A DNA stretch of 64,000 nt from Glossina fuscipes (Eukaryota; Arthropoda; Insecta; Diptera; Glossinidae). The stretch lies in assembly GCF_014805625.2 (NCBI RefSeq), contig NW_023998415.1:9802341-9866340 (forward strand). Direction: 5' to 3'. Of this stretch, positions 24,905 through 37,600 are shown piece after piece; the stretch's first letter is position 1, and each line of letters begins with the position of its first letter. Below the pieces are notes generated by a model. That model saw only the letters and a program-made list of their open reading frames with translations, searched no databases and had not been told where the DNA came from. The translations under genes and the position numbers were made by a program.

Positions 24905-26126
24905 TTAACTAACTTTTCTATTCAGCCCAGTTACTGTAGCTATACTTTCCTTATCTTCGAATAAAATCAAGCGGACGAAAGTCAAATTTAGAAGCAATGC
25001 TTGACTTAGAAGGTCACGGTTACTGGGCGATGCTGAAGAAAACATTTCTCTTAGATCTGCTGGAAACTGCACGTTATTACGTATTGTTAAAAAATCTTTG
25101 CTATCTCTGTGAAGTTCGTCTACATTGTAATAAGTACGCATCATATTAATTACAGTTTTCTCTGAGGATACTCTCTCCGTGCCTACTAGGTAATTAAAGA
25201 GACGAGCTGATAAAAACCTACGCATATAAAAAACATTTGTTAAAGTTAAAGGATTTTTGCTGTCATCGCTGCGAACATCGCCCCAGTTTAATTGATTTCG
25301 TAACGCTAAAGCTAAGCCCATCATTGCTATTATTTGAGCCTTTTGTATGTTAACATTTTTTTGCTCAACATTGCTAGGTTTATTGCTAGCTTGGACACTT
25401 GGAGGATTTTCAAGAATATAACAATCACCTGTCGGTATCAAGTGATTAGCGTACAAACATCTTTGCACCAATTCACTTAAATGTAATTTCTTTTCAACGA
25501 CATCATGTTGTTGCCAATGTGTTAATACGGTGGGTGTTTCTGTACGGACCGGTGGCAATTCTAGGCGGGCCCATGCTAAGTGATTAATACCAATTCTTAC
25601 CGCGACGCAGGATTTGATATTTAATCGTTGTATAATATCCATTTTCGGTGTTATAAAAGATTTCGAAAGTTTTAAAGAGTACTTAGACTTACGCATCTCA
25701 GCGTCTTTTTCATTTAGAAGACTTTGATAAAATTTAATAACACTTTTTGCACCAAAGCCCTCTATATTTAAGATATCATTTAAATCTTTTAATGCGCCAT
25801 TTTGCTTCAGCCAAGAAATCAATTTGTTAGCTCGAACTTTAGAAATGTCGTAACTGTAAATAATTTAGACTATCAAATTTATGTATAAATTTTCCTATTG
25901 GATTCGAATACCTTAACAAATCATCTATATTACCATTATTTATAATTTTTAATATTTTCTCCTTTTCCTCGTCCGTATATTTTACATTCTGATTGGCTTT
26001 ACTTGCACCGTTAGGAGTTAATTTAGTTTCGTCTATGTTTTCCAGATTTCCTTTAGTTGCTGTACTCACAGCGCTACGCAGAACATTTAAAGCTCGCGTT
26101 CTTAAGCATTGCATGTTTTTTAACAT
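24905..26126 (-). CDS. TEFM: Mitochondrial transcription elongation factor
   Basis: TEFM binds mitochondrial RNA polymerase and makes it processive, favouring long transcripts over replication primers. Two exons (25912-26126 and 24905-25853) flank a 58-nt intron and give 387 residues, close to human TEFM. The N-terminus (MLKNMQCLRTRALNVLRSAV) is basic and free of acidic residues, as expected for a mitochondrial import signal. Residues about 72-118 form helix-hairpin-helix repeats (YDISKVRANKLISWLKQNG, then NILNIEGFGAKSV-like sequence). From about residue 145 the RNase H-like fold starts (VRIGINHLAWARLE), with the conserved WQQ, CYILENP, FYMRRFLSARLFN and VQFPADLREMF segments seen in animal TEFM. 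The RNase-like fold is not known to be catalytic in this family. Assignment rests on this pattern of conserved blocks. Confidence 0.87.
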
Positions 26127-26597
26127 TTTTAATTGAAACTCGATAAAAAAGATATATTAACAATTTTAAAATTCACCGTTTTTATAAAATTGAAAAAGTC
26201 CGTGAATGAAATTACAAATCAAAAACAACTAACTGAGCATTGTGGAATGCTTCAAGAATGAAATGCTTTGTATTGTTATTTAATTTAACGTAACACCTAT
26301 TGTTTTAATTTTAACAATCGTTACACGAAAATGAATGAAAGGAAGCAAAAAAAATAATCTTTTTAAACTATTAAGCATATCATTCCGTAATATTTTTAAC
26401 ACCTCGATTACTTTCATTTTGTAGAAAATACATATGAAATCGTCTTTGTTTCTAATCAATAAATGTAATGATCCGCGGTGAGTGTTGTTATTTTCCACTA
26501 CATACAGTATTAGAAATATTGTTTATTATAAGATGGAACATTTCGCTAGCAACATTCATGCAACAAATGCTATGAGTATAAGAAAATGAAAATCATG
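26127..26597. other. Upstream flank of TEFM
   Basis: AT-rich sequence that should hold the TEFM promoter. No motif can be named. Confidence 0.4.
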
Positions 26598-26772
26598 AAT
26601 TTTATTATTATTATTAATTTCGCCAGAGAAGTAAATTCTAAGATTAAACTCTTAAAGCACTAGCATCTAAGGCTATCGGCTTTTATTAAAAACTCTACCG
26701 CACTTGAGATTCGAATCCACGACTATTGAGTTGCTGTTCGGGATTCCTTGCCTTCGGCCACTCAGACAGAAT
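26598..26772 (-). repeat. tRNA-derived SINE, family A, copy 2
   Basis: Read on the minus strand it gives CTGAGTGGCCGAAGGCAAGG, then CGTGGATTCGAATCTCAAGT (box B), AGTGCGGTAGAG, GCCTTAGATGCTAGTGCTTT and a final (AAT)n tail. This is the same order as the copy at 4.86 kb. Confidence 0.78.
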
Positions 26773-26814
26773 GAATTTTATAAATTTCAAAATTGTTTAT
26801 ATAAAATATATTTC

Positions 26815-26885
26815 ATCTGAGTGGCCGAATCGGCTGAAAGTATCGACTAGTAACTCTCAATGGTCGTGTATTCGTTGTGTGTAAA
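26815..26885 (+). repeat. SINE family A, truncated copy 3
   Basis: Only the tRNA-like head is present (CTGAGTGGCCGAATCGGCTG ... CTCAATGGTCGTGTATTCG), ending in an A run. It lies 45 bases from the inverted copy 2, making a head-to-head pair. Confidence 0.6.
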
Positions 26886-28678
26886 AAAAAATAGTTCTGA
26901 AAATAAATTAAAAAGAGGAAGTGAACATAAATTTGCAGATAATTAATGTCCGATTGATGTGTTATAACAAACGAAAGCAATATTTGCAATTTCCTTCATT
27001 ACTATTTACAATGTGTGCGTAATCAGTTTTTGTTTTTTCATTTAACTCACAAGCCCTTTAAACAAAGTCCTTAAGTTTCATATGAAGAAGACTATTCTTC
27101 TTTCAATCAGTGACAGAAGTCATGTATGTCATAACACATGTGCGACATACGTTTTGCAAGCAAAGCTTGGAGCAAAGTTTCTTTGAAAGTTGGATTTGAA
27201 TTGCGGCAAAACTGCGCATGCTAGCGCGATTACAAAGAAGCAAAAAATCCTAAAGTTATTGTGCGAATTTGTTAGTGAACGTCTGTATTTATCGATTGCA
27301 TTCGCCTTATGGGCAATTTTACACCAACATTTTAGTGGGACTACATACGTTACGTACGTTAATTCAAGCTTCTCCAATGGGACTATCAACATCACAGATA
27401 AACAGTACATTATAATTGTTTAATTTTTTATTCTATTCTTTTGTTGCTTAAAAATGTTTTAAATTTCTGTTAATTTAACGTATGTCGCGAATTTACTTTC
27501 GTCGATGGTCTACATTTGGAAAGTTTATGGATGAGTTCTATTTTAATTTTATTAATTAAAAATTGTCATTTATTAATAATTTAAATATTCTATCAATAAT
27601 TCTTCTTATTTAATTAAATAATTATAATGTTTATAAAATAAGTTTGCATTGATTTGAACCTGACTGGTGAGGTGAGTCAACACATGCACTTACAACTTCC
27701 ACATTAGTTTCAAAAATTCTATAAAAGTTCTAAAGGGCAAATTTTCGTTGTTGCTCCTCTTCCCATTTTCGGCGTGCTAGTCTAAAATTTCTTTCTGAAC
27801 TGTTAGGGTATGCTACATACATACAATTATATCAATATTAATACATTAAATTTCTTTATCAGACATGGGAATAGAAACGTGGCCTCAATGTATAAGAGCT
27901 GTTCGCGTTCACTTCTTTAAATGTATTCAATTTTAATTCGCAGACCTGACAATCAAGCGCGAGTTCATTATGGTTTCTCATGTTCGTTGATTTCAAGCAT
28001 CTCAAAGTACGGTAAGCGTTCAAAGAGTTTAATGTGGTTTACTTCAGTCAGCATAAAGCGAAAATGTGTCAGTATGGCAGCTCACAACTTCCAATGCTGT
28101 CAAATCTCATGCTAATATGTCGAGTACGAGTATTTTCGAGATTGGTTGCACCGAAAACAGAATTTAAGGCGTTTTATTATGTGATAAAAACGCGATTTTT
28201 TGCTTCCCTTTACCTTAAATCAGGGCAATGCTCGAAAATGTTTAAATAAGCAAAAATAGTTTGATGTAAAAGCTACGTGGTTATCTATTTCAAGGAGAAT
28301 AATGTGATTTTTCGATTTATGCAAGTGTGCCGTATATGAGATTGCTACAGCGGCTTTGAATATCTTTGTTATTTCAGAAGTCGTGAATTTGCATTCAATG
28401 TGGCACAAGCGAATGCAAACTGTAGACATTTTCCGAAAAATAACAAAAAATTAATTTAAAATTTAAAATAGCGTTGAATTCACATCTATAGGCACCACTG
28501 TCGCTATTGTCACCTTCGTTGGCGAGTATATATATGAGTGCATACATATGGCCGTCAGCTGGTTTTCTCATAACAGAAAGCGAGTGTTTTTGTTACATAC
28601 ACAGCAAATCACTGTTTTGTATTTTGTAAGAATTTATGATGTTTGGTTACTGTAGTTGGGTGAGTGGATATGTATATA

Positions 28679-28728
<50 letters not shown>

Positions 28729-30167
28729 CATATATATTTCGTTACATTTATTAAGCAACGTGGGTAAAGAAGATTTGAAATTTATTTGCAAAATATATAA
28801 ATAAAATAAATAAATTAAAAATTATTAAATTATGTTACAAAAAAAGAAAAACGCCGAATTTTGACCACGTTGAGATATGAAATTAAATTATTTAAAGTCA
28901 CAACAACAAAGAAAAAAAGTAAAGCAAATATGTCATCGGTAATAGAATTCCAAGAGAGTGAAAAGAAAGTGAAAAAGGTCAAACGGTGTTTATTAATATA
29001 TTTGTGTGTATTATGTGTGCATGTCAATGAAGAACAATAAGAATTATGAAAGAAAAGAAATCGAAATTTCAATAAGATTGTTGTTAAAAATGAAAGCTCT
29101 ACTTGATTTTGAAAATGAAATGAAAACCCTTATTATGAAAAGCAAACGAAAATGTTTTAATTTTTTTGTGTGATTGTTTTATATCCTAATATAATATATA
29201 TAATTTTATTCTTTACAAAAAAAAAAAAAAAAAACAAAAAGAAAAAGAGAAGCGGGCTTAGAGAATACTTTATTGAAAAAAAATTTTAAAGGAAAAAAAT
29301 AACTTGCTCGCGCACAAAGGATAGATGCAGCGGTGCGTTGCACTCCCCTTTATTGTCATTTGATGCCAAAAATAGAGTTTTTTATAGATGTGTCAGTGTT
29401 ATATATCTGTATAATAAACACCTATATACATACATACAAGACAAGAGAAATGTCTCTCATTAGCATCAAAATTAGCGATTATTTCTACCATTTACAAAAT
29501 AGCATAACATTTACTTTCTTTTTTCTTCGCCGCATATGGATACGAGAAATACGTAGAAAAATCATAAGCGCAACTTGCCTTTTAGAGACGATATCAAACA
29601 TTTGGAAAGGGAAATGTTTAGCAAAGACTAGATTTAGTTTATGCAGTGGTTATCTACAAAATGGGCTTTTTATATAAACAAAATATTTATAAATATATAT
29701 AGAAATTTCTAGTCGTTATGCAGATCATGCTTTTAAGGATTTTCCCCAACTATTAAAAAAGGTTTTTTGTCAATTTTTTTTTTTTTTGGTTTATGTCCGG
29801 GGATCGATTATACTTCTGTAGAGATAGAGAATATGTTTCTGAATAACACGCAGTTTGCGCGTCAAATGAACAAGTGCTCCATGATTATTAATTTCTTTTT
29901 TTTTGGAATAATTTTTAAAAAATACGCAATACTTTCCGTGTATCTATATTTTATAGGTTTTTTTTTCGGATTATAATTAAGAGTCAATGCTCTCGAGGAT
30001 TTCGATATAAATGTAATAATAAAAAAAAAAAAAAGAGAAAATGGTTAATTATAACTTTTCCATCTATCGACTGTAATAATAAACGTTTTGAAGTAAAAAT
30101 TTCTTTACTTCTTGCTTTCAATAAATTTCGAAATTGTGCTTTAACGCCAACATATTGATCGTTTTAT
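26886..30167. other. Upstream flank and probable 5' UTR of the TMEM64 gene
   Basis: No other gene is recognised. A (TA)n tract lies at 28668-28738 and an A run at 29217-29234. A 77-codon plus-strand frame at 27190-27423 lacks an early ATG and shows no similarity I know. The TMEM64 transcription start cannot be placed from sequence alone. Confidence 0.45.
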
Positions 30168-31632
30168 ATGATGAGTGCTTCGACTACTTCGTACACTTTT
30201 AATCGTGTCCCATGTGTCCCATCTTTGGATACTATACAAAAATCTTTGCTCTACCATAGTACCAATAATAACAATAATCACAATAATAATAACAACAACA
30301 ACAATATTGTTACTTCTGCCACTTATTATCACTTTCCGCAAGATATAAATACCGATTATGCTCTACTATCGCAGCCTAAAACCACGTTAACCTCTGAGGA
30401 GACATTACTGCTAGAGAAAGCGTTACGAACACATCACCATAATGGTCGCTCCAATATGGGTATATTAATGCATAAGAGCAATAGTTACAGCGGTGGCATC
30501 ATTAAGCCCAAATCCACTATTCTAAAACAGGACAGTATTAATGGTCGTGTTAATACCAGTCTTACTACAGACAGTGTCAGCGAATATAGTGGAATGGTTT
30601 TAATGCCAAAAACAAGTTGCTCAACACCAGGTGCATGTACGAATATATTAACGCTGAATAGTCAATGTTTGAATGAAACTTCCAGCGAATGTGATGCGTT
30701 CCTGATGGATTCCAATACCAAAGAAGTGACAATTGTCAAATGTGCGAATAATCGTCGTTTGACTCGTTCCTCTAGTAAATCGCGTCTGTCGATATGTTAT
30801 CGTGCACATAACTTTATATCACGCAACTCTTACATTAGCTATTTAGTGCCACTATCGATACTATTCGCTCTCATGTTTGTGGCTTATCTTACCCGTGACT
30901 ATGCCAAACGTTTACTCTATTGGATTGAAACACAAAATCATTGGATTATTTTTGCCATTTTTATGCTATTATTTGTGATCGTCAGCTTCCCAATTGTTGT
31001 CGGTTATTTTGTATTAATGATCACGGCCGGTTACTTATTCGGTTGCATTAAGGGCTTCCTAACTGTGATATTGGGTGCTAACATGGGAATAGCTATTGCT
31101 CACCTAACATTAAGAAGTCTGCGACATCGTATACCAATACAAAGGTAAGTTAATATGCACAGAGAGGCGAATGTTTTTGTAACTTTCTCTAAACTCTACC
31201 TATGTCTATTAATGAAAGAACTCAAGCGACATAAAGTAACTCGCCTTTACTATATACAGTTCTGAAGACAAGGGCATTGATTAAATCAAGATTTTAATCG
31301 ATATTCACGAGTAGTTGGTGATGAATCTTTCCCATGATCTTCAAGCAGTTCAAAAACTTGAACATCAAGTTGGCATACCTGGGTACAATTGCCTGCGACT
31401 GTAGACCATACCTCAATTTCGATTGATTTATGGCCGTAGCTACAGTGAGTGGGCTAGATCTGTAAAGGTATAACACTTGCCAATTGGCCACACACCTCCT
31501 ACTTATTATCCTTATTATATGGTCTCTCCTTATTATCTCTCTTTCTCTCCCCAATTCTTTTTGACCATCATCGCGTAGAGGACGTCCCATGAGTGATTAA
31601 TCACATAAAACATGTATGAAACACACCTATAC

Positions 31633-31696
<64 letters not shown>

Positions 31697-34600
31697 TAAT
31701 ATTAATATTGGTTGGAGACTCTATAATATTTAATATTTCGACCCGTTTCAGCCGCCCATTCACCCGGAGCTTAATGTTGAAATTTTCGCTGTCTCTAGAT
31801 CAAGCTTAAAGATAACCATGATAAGCCTGTCTACAATAGCCGGCCAAATTTCTAATTCGTAAATATCACTCATCCATATATCTTACATGTTATAGTGGCT
31901 ATCATTCTAAACTTCACAATTATATATTTTAAATATTCGAAGGGTCGATTTAAAGGCTTGTGCATTTCGCAACATTCAGAATTCATAAAAGCCATCGTCT
32001 TAGGTAACTGCAATTTTCTTACATCCTCCTCTTTAATTATGGAAACTGTAACAGAGTTTGCGTTCACTTGATTCATTAACAAATTCCAAAATCGAAAATT
32101 CGACAATAGCTTTAGCGAGGCTAGCGAAAGAAGGAATATCGAATATGAAAACGGTATTCGTTCCAGAACAAATCACGATAATCAAGTATAAATGTGTGCA
32201 AAACAATTGTGCTTGTTGGTGTGTCCCGGAATGTTTATATATACAGATTTCCAATTTTTATTTTATTTTTTTTATATAACTAATTACTCTGGCGATGTCC
32301 CTTATTCGCGCAATGGCATTAATGGTCAGGAGAAAGTTAGGAAATGATAAGAAAAAAAGAAATAAAGGGCGATGGCCGCCACCTAGTGGATGTGTCCAAT
32401 CGATAGCTCTACAGCACTGACTTGAGACTTGAACCCGCGAACAGGGACTAATGAGCATTTCAAAGTTTAGACACTTTACCGGTAAAGGTATTTTTTTGGA
32501 GTTTTTTGTTTCCGAATCTTCAAATGTAAACATTTTTGGCAAATGTTAGATCCTAAGTTTGAACTTGAGTTTGTCTTCCATTCTTAGCTACTCTAAACAT
32601 CTCATAGTAATAGATTGATCACCGTTAATATGATATTTCATTTCGTTTGGGATTGATTAACGCCTTGATGTAATCCCTATCAATAGTGGTTGGCAAGTGG
32701 AAACGAAATTTCGCGAATTGCTTTCGATCCGCACTTTCTCTTCCGCCATTTTGGCTAAGGGCATTACGGTAAAGTGTTATTGCTTTCTCCGCTTATCGGT
32801 CGACAGCAAAGCGAAATGATTAGCAAATGCTATAGGAATCTTCGAAACGGAATTTCGAGGCAGAATTTTTTTTCAATGTCCGCCCTATGACATAGATGTG
32901 TGTCCTGTTTTGAAAGATTGGTATGACCATTGTGACCAGCTGTTGTTGTTCAGCTCCGGTACTGATCATATATCGCAATGATTTCCGTTATCTCTTCTGG
33001 GATTCGAACAAAATCGAATCGCTCCGATGCAGATGGCGCGTTCTACGTGATTTTCAAGATGTTTCATCTACTGATATCGAATCTGAATTGACTATGCTAG
33101 TTAAAAAATCGAATGAGGAGAATGGTGAAAATTTTTGCATTGTCGGTCAACGTTTTCACCTTACATACGTGTGATATTATTCCTGATGAGCCCATTTTCG
33201 GTCTTGGTGATAGGAGAAGGGGGAGGAGGAGGAGGAGGAGGAGGCTTCATCTCTTGTCAACATTTATCGGCCTAAAATGTATTGTTTTTCATTTCGAAGT
33301 TTGTAAATTTCTCAGCATAAAATGAAATTCCTCCGCCATTGCCGATCATAACGAGATAAATTATATAATGAACAATTTTATGAACATTTTGATTTCTAAT
33401 ATAATCTACGAGGCGTACTTAAAAAAGTGTTGACTTTTTATTTTTCTCGAAAAATATTTATTTCATTACCAAATGTGATACACTTGTGCCAGGGCTTTTT
33501 TCAATTCTCGAAGCATTTCTGATAGGCGCTTTTTGGTATGGCCTTGAGTACTCTTGCAGCGATGTGGTCTTTAACAAAGGGACGGATAATGTCAAGATGT
33601 GTTGGGGGCATGTGTAGCAAAATAGCAAAAAAAAAAAAAAAAAAAAAAAAGTAAATAAATTCAAGAAATCTGAAGTTGGTGTTTTTTTAAACACACCTCG
33701 TATGACTTTAACTGTTTACACAACGCATTTAACAAAGCGTTATTTCTCGAAACAGTTTTTTAATTTGCTATTACCGCACGGTTACAGAAAGCAATTTAAC
33801 ACAGTTGTGTCAATTAAGTCAAGTTTACTTTGCTAATAATAAACTAGTTTCTCGTTTGCCTCAATGAGATCGACATTAAAAAATGCATCGCATTGCGAAT
33901 AATCGCAATCTTATTTTTAAGGATTCCTTGAGAATTCTTTGGCCTTGAGAAGAATTATAAATTAGAATTTTTGAGCTTGAAGTATTTCTTTTAAATAGTT
34001 GGTATTTTGTTTTTTTTTGTTTTTGTTTTTGTTTAATTTATCGCCACAAATACATTTCCAGTCTCTTAGTTCTTCTTAGTACGCGCGTTCTTCAATTGCT
34101 TACGTCAATAGTTACATTTCGCTGTCTTCACATAGATACTGGATGATGGTATCTCGTCATTTATTTCATTTATTTTTGTCTCTTCTTCTTTTTCATTCTA
34201 ATAATATTTGAAATATAATTTTTATATCCTCCATCGGAGAATATGTTTGGCGGGCATATTAATGCTTTCATTCTTTCCGTTACATCTGGATATTTTATTT
34301 ATCAATCAATTTACACGTGTTCTTCCATATTGTGCATTTTATCAGTTTTTTCACTTTAGGCAAACTGAAATTCTTACTCTGAGATCTCGGGATGAAATGT
34401 TTAAAAATTGAGTAATTTCTACTTAGTTGATCTCATTTCCTTATACGGGATCTGAGCACAATTTTTAATTTACATGAAATGAAATCTTGACATCAATTGT
34501 GGGGGAAGCCTTTTAGAGATCAATATCTCTGCAAAAAGACTTTGCAAAACTGCGGAATTTATTTTCATTTACCGCATTCTTCTTGTACTCTGTCCAATTT

Positions 34601-37600
34601 GATGTTGAAACATTTCAATAAACTTTCGTCCTCCTTTTTCAAGAATATATATATATCGGCCTAAGAAATGTCGTCAAAAGAGCGACCTGCAAGTTGAATC
34701 AGAGAGATAGATGGAGAGACAAGCTTAGGTAGACAAACAATCGATATAGTAAAAGATGGGTCTATCTCAAGTCGCTGCACTTGCACGAACTTATATATAT
34801 CATCTAGCACCAGTGATGTAGGGCATAACAGTGTATTTTAATATTAATCTTCTGACATTTCACTAAATATATAATCAAGAAATTAATTTTTTTTGCTTTT
34901 GCTTTACTTTACCTTTTACAGATTAATTAAAAATGAGACTGGCCGGGCGATCCTGCGTGTTATATCTGGACCTAGGGCATTTCGAGTGGTATTATTTACC
35001 AGGCTAACACCGATACCGTTTGGTATACAAAACGCTATATTCGGAGTAAGTTTTTTTCTCCTCACAAATCCAACGCACACATCCGCATAATCTCGATATA
35101 CCCTTGTATCCGCATCCTAACAGATAGACTGACACGAAAAATGTCATTTGTATCGTATAATAAAAGTTCGTTTCACTTTGCGGATCAATCTTAAATCGCT
35201 TCGCAATTCGTATAACCGTTGCCATTGCGTTTGAAAGACTTCATCTTGCGGTCAATCCATGAATTCGATGTGTATTTATGTGTCTGAATGCTAACGCTGT
35301 TTGTGGTTTCAGCTTGTGACAGCTTTCGCCACCTTTCGCCACCTTTCGCCACCTTTCTATTTATTAGATGTGAATCAGGTACTTCCTTGAATCATAAAAG
35401 GAAGAAAGAAAATTGGTGCCATCGGGAGCATCATGTTGGCCTCAATGCATAGAACTTTTTTACTTAGCTTTTCATACATCAGACAATATTTAAATTCTCA
35501 TAAAATTACTTAACAGGTTGAGTGTGAGAGTCTAAAAAGTCTGTAATAAATTCCGATATATATGTTATATTCATTCTCGATATATGATAGCACGATGTAT
35601 AACGAAAAACCATCAGGAATGCAACAAAATGCTCCACTTTTTATATACGATATTTGAAATCATAATTATATAGAAATTGGTAGCACTTGATGGATAACTG
35701 TACGAACTAACAATAGTTAGTTTCGTACTCAGGTGATTCCCATCAAGAGGTACCAGAGAGAGAGTGACCTTTCGTTTTTATATTCAGGTACTTGGCATAA
35801 AACGAAAGCGATTACGCCCAGACAAAGAATTGGATAAAAACGATATAGAATTCGTAAGGAAGTGTATTTTTGACTTAGCAAGACATATAGGTATATATGA
35901 CTTAATTGCTTTTATCCACAAAGCAAAAGGTCGGCATCACCTACATAACTATCCAGAAGTGAAGCAACGATATATAGAATCGATGGTGTACTGCGGCTTC
36001 TATAACGTGAGCCTATGTTTTTACGTAATTGTGGACAATCGCGGAAAATGAAAATTTTATTCCAAAGTGGGGTACACTTGTAATATTCAACCTGTCCTTT
36101 TTAAGCAAAAAAAAAAAAAAAAAGTCTGTTTTCATCTGACAAACGGGAGATATATATTAAAGTACAATTTCTGGAGCCGCCTGCCCAGTATGACTAATGG
36201 AGTTCAATTTAAAACCTCACAAAACTCATATGATGGACATAGAAAAAAAAAAAATGAAATTGCCTTTCAAGTACTGGTATAATGTTCTTAGAAGATAAGA
36301 AAAGTTAAAATTTATAAAACAACTAACAGCAGAATTAAAAATTAAAAATATAAAAAATTAAAGCATCAAACAATTCGCGTTAAGCGGACTTTGAACTCCA
36401 AAATTTTGTTTTTTTATGTTCAGGTTGTTTTCAGAACGGCTTAAGATAGGTCCATCTTCTATTATAAAGTCATTCTGAATTGATATAAGCTTGTCTGTCC
36501 GTCTGTCTGCCCTCTTTTCTTTTGTTCAACTCACACGCCATAATTTTTAAAATGTTTTCATGAACTTTGGTACACCGACGGACGAACGCCATTAAAAACA
36601 TCAATACGTTCCGATCACATCCCATACAATGGTTTATTCATATACGAAGACATCTATAAGGCGTTATAAATAACTGTCTAAGGTAAAGTGACGAAAATGG
36701 GGTATTTAACTGTCGGCCATGGCCGACTACAATGTGTTTACTTGTTGAAAAATAAGGAATTTTTTTTTTACGATTTCTTTGTATTTAAATTAAAATTAAA
36801 AGCATATGCCATATGTTTGCTGTCTGGACTGTTATAAAATTTTTATTTTCATTTTTATTTTTGCTCGCTGCTCTCATTTCTGTCTGACATCGGAAAAAAA
36901 AAAATACGTTCAACGTAAAACGAAAATAATTTATGATCTTGAAAATGCCACTGGTTTACTTTTAGGTATTATTAGCCATATTTAATACGCTGTTTTGTCT
37001 TCGTAAAGATGGCGAAGACAAAAGAAACGTACGTAAGACGTTAACGTTACCCTCACAATATTTGATGTTTACTTGAGTTTGAGTATTTGCTCTTATTGAT
37101 TATTATTAATAATGCATAAATCATTTTTTGTAGCCATCGTCTATAACTTTTGTTTTATTTACGAACGATATGAAGTTCGCTTTGTCCAAAAAGTCTCGGG
37201 AATTCTTTATTCTAAAAAAAAAACGCTCTCAACGCCGATAATAATTAGTTGTTTGGATTGATAAAGAACTGCGCAATCAGTATGAGGGCAATTTTCAAGG
37301 CGATTAATTTATTACCGAGCATATTAATAATATGCAGTTGTGTAAGTTTTTCCTGCTTGAATGAGTAGAACGCAGACAAAATTGCAGAGTGTGGAAACGT
37401 TTAGCAGGATAAAAATAAGATCTGCGCGCAAAATCTGCATATGTTTTAAAAAATGTCTATGGTTTCTTTTTTTTCCCCTACACATGTCTGCCAGTGTGTG
37501 TGCATTTACCCGCCTCACCTTATCCAAGAAGATCGCCTTGATAAGGATTTATTATACTAGAATCATTTTTCAATAGTCCTTTGCCTGTCCACGTAATTTT

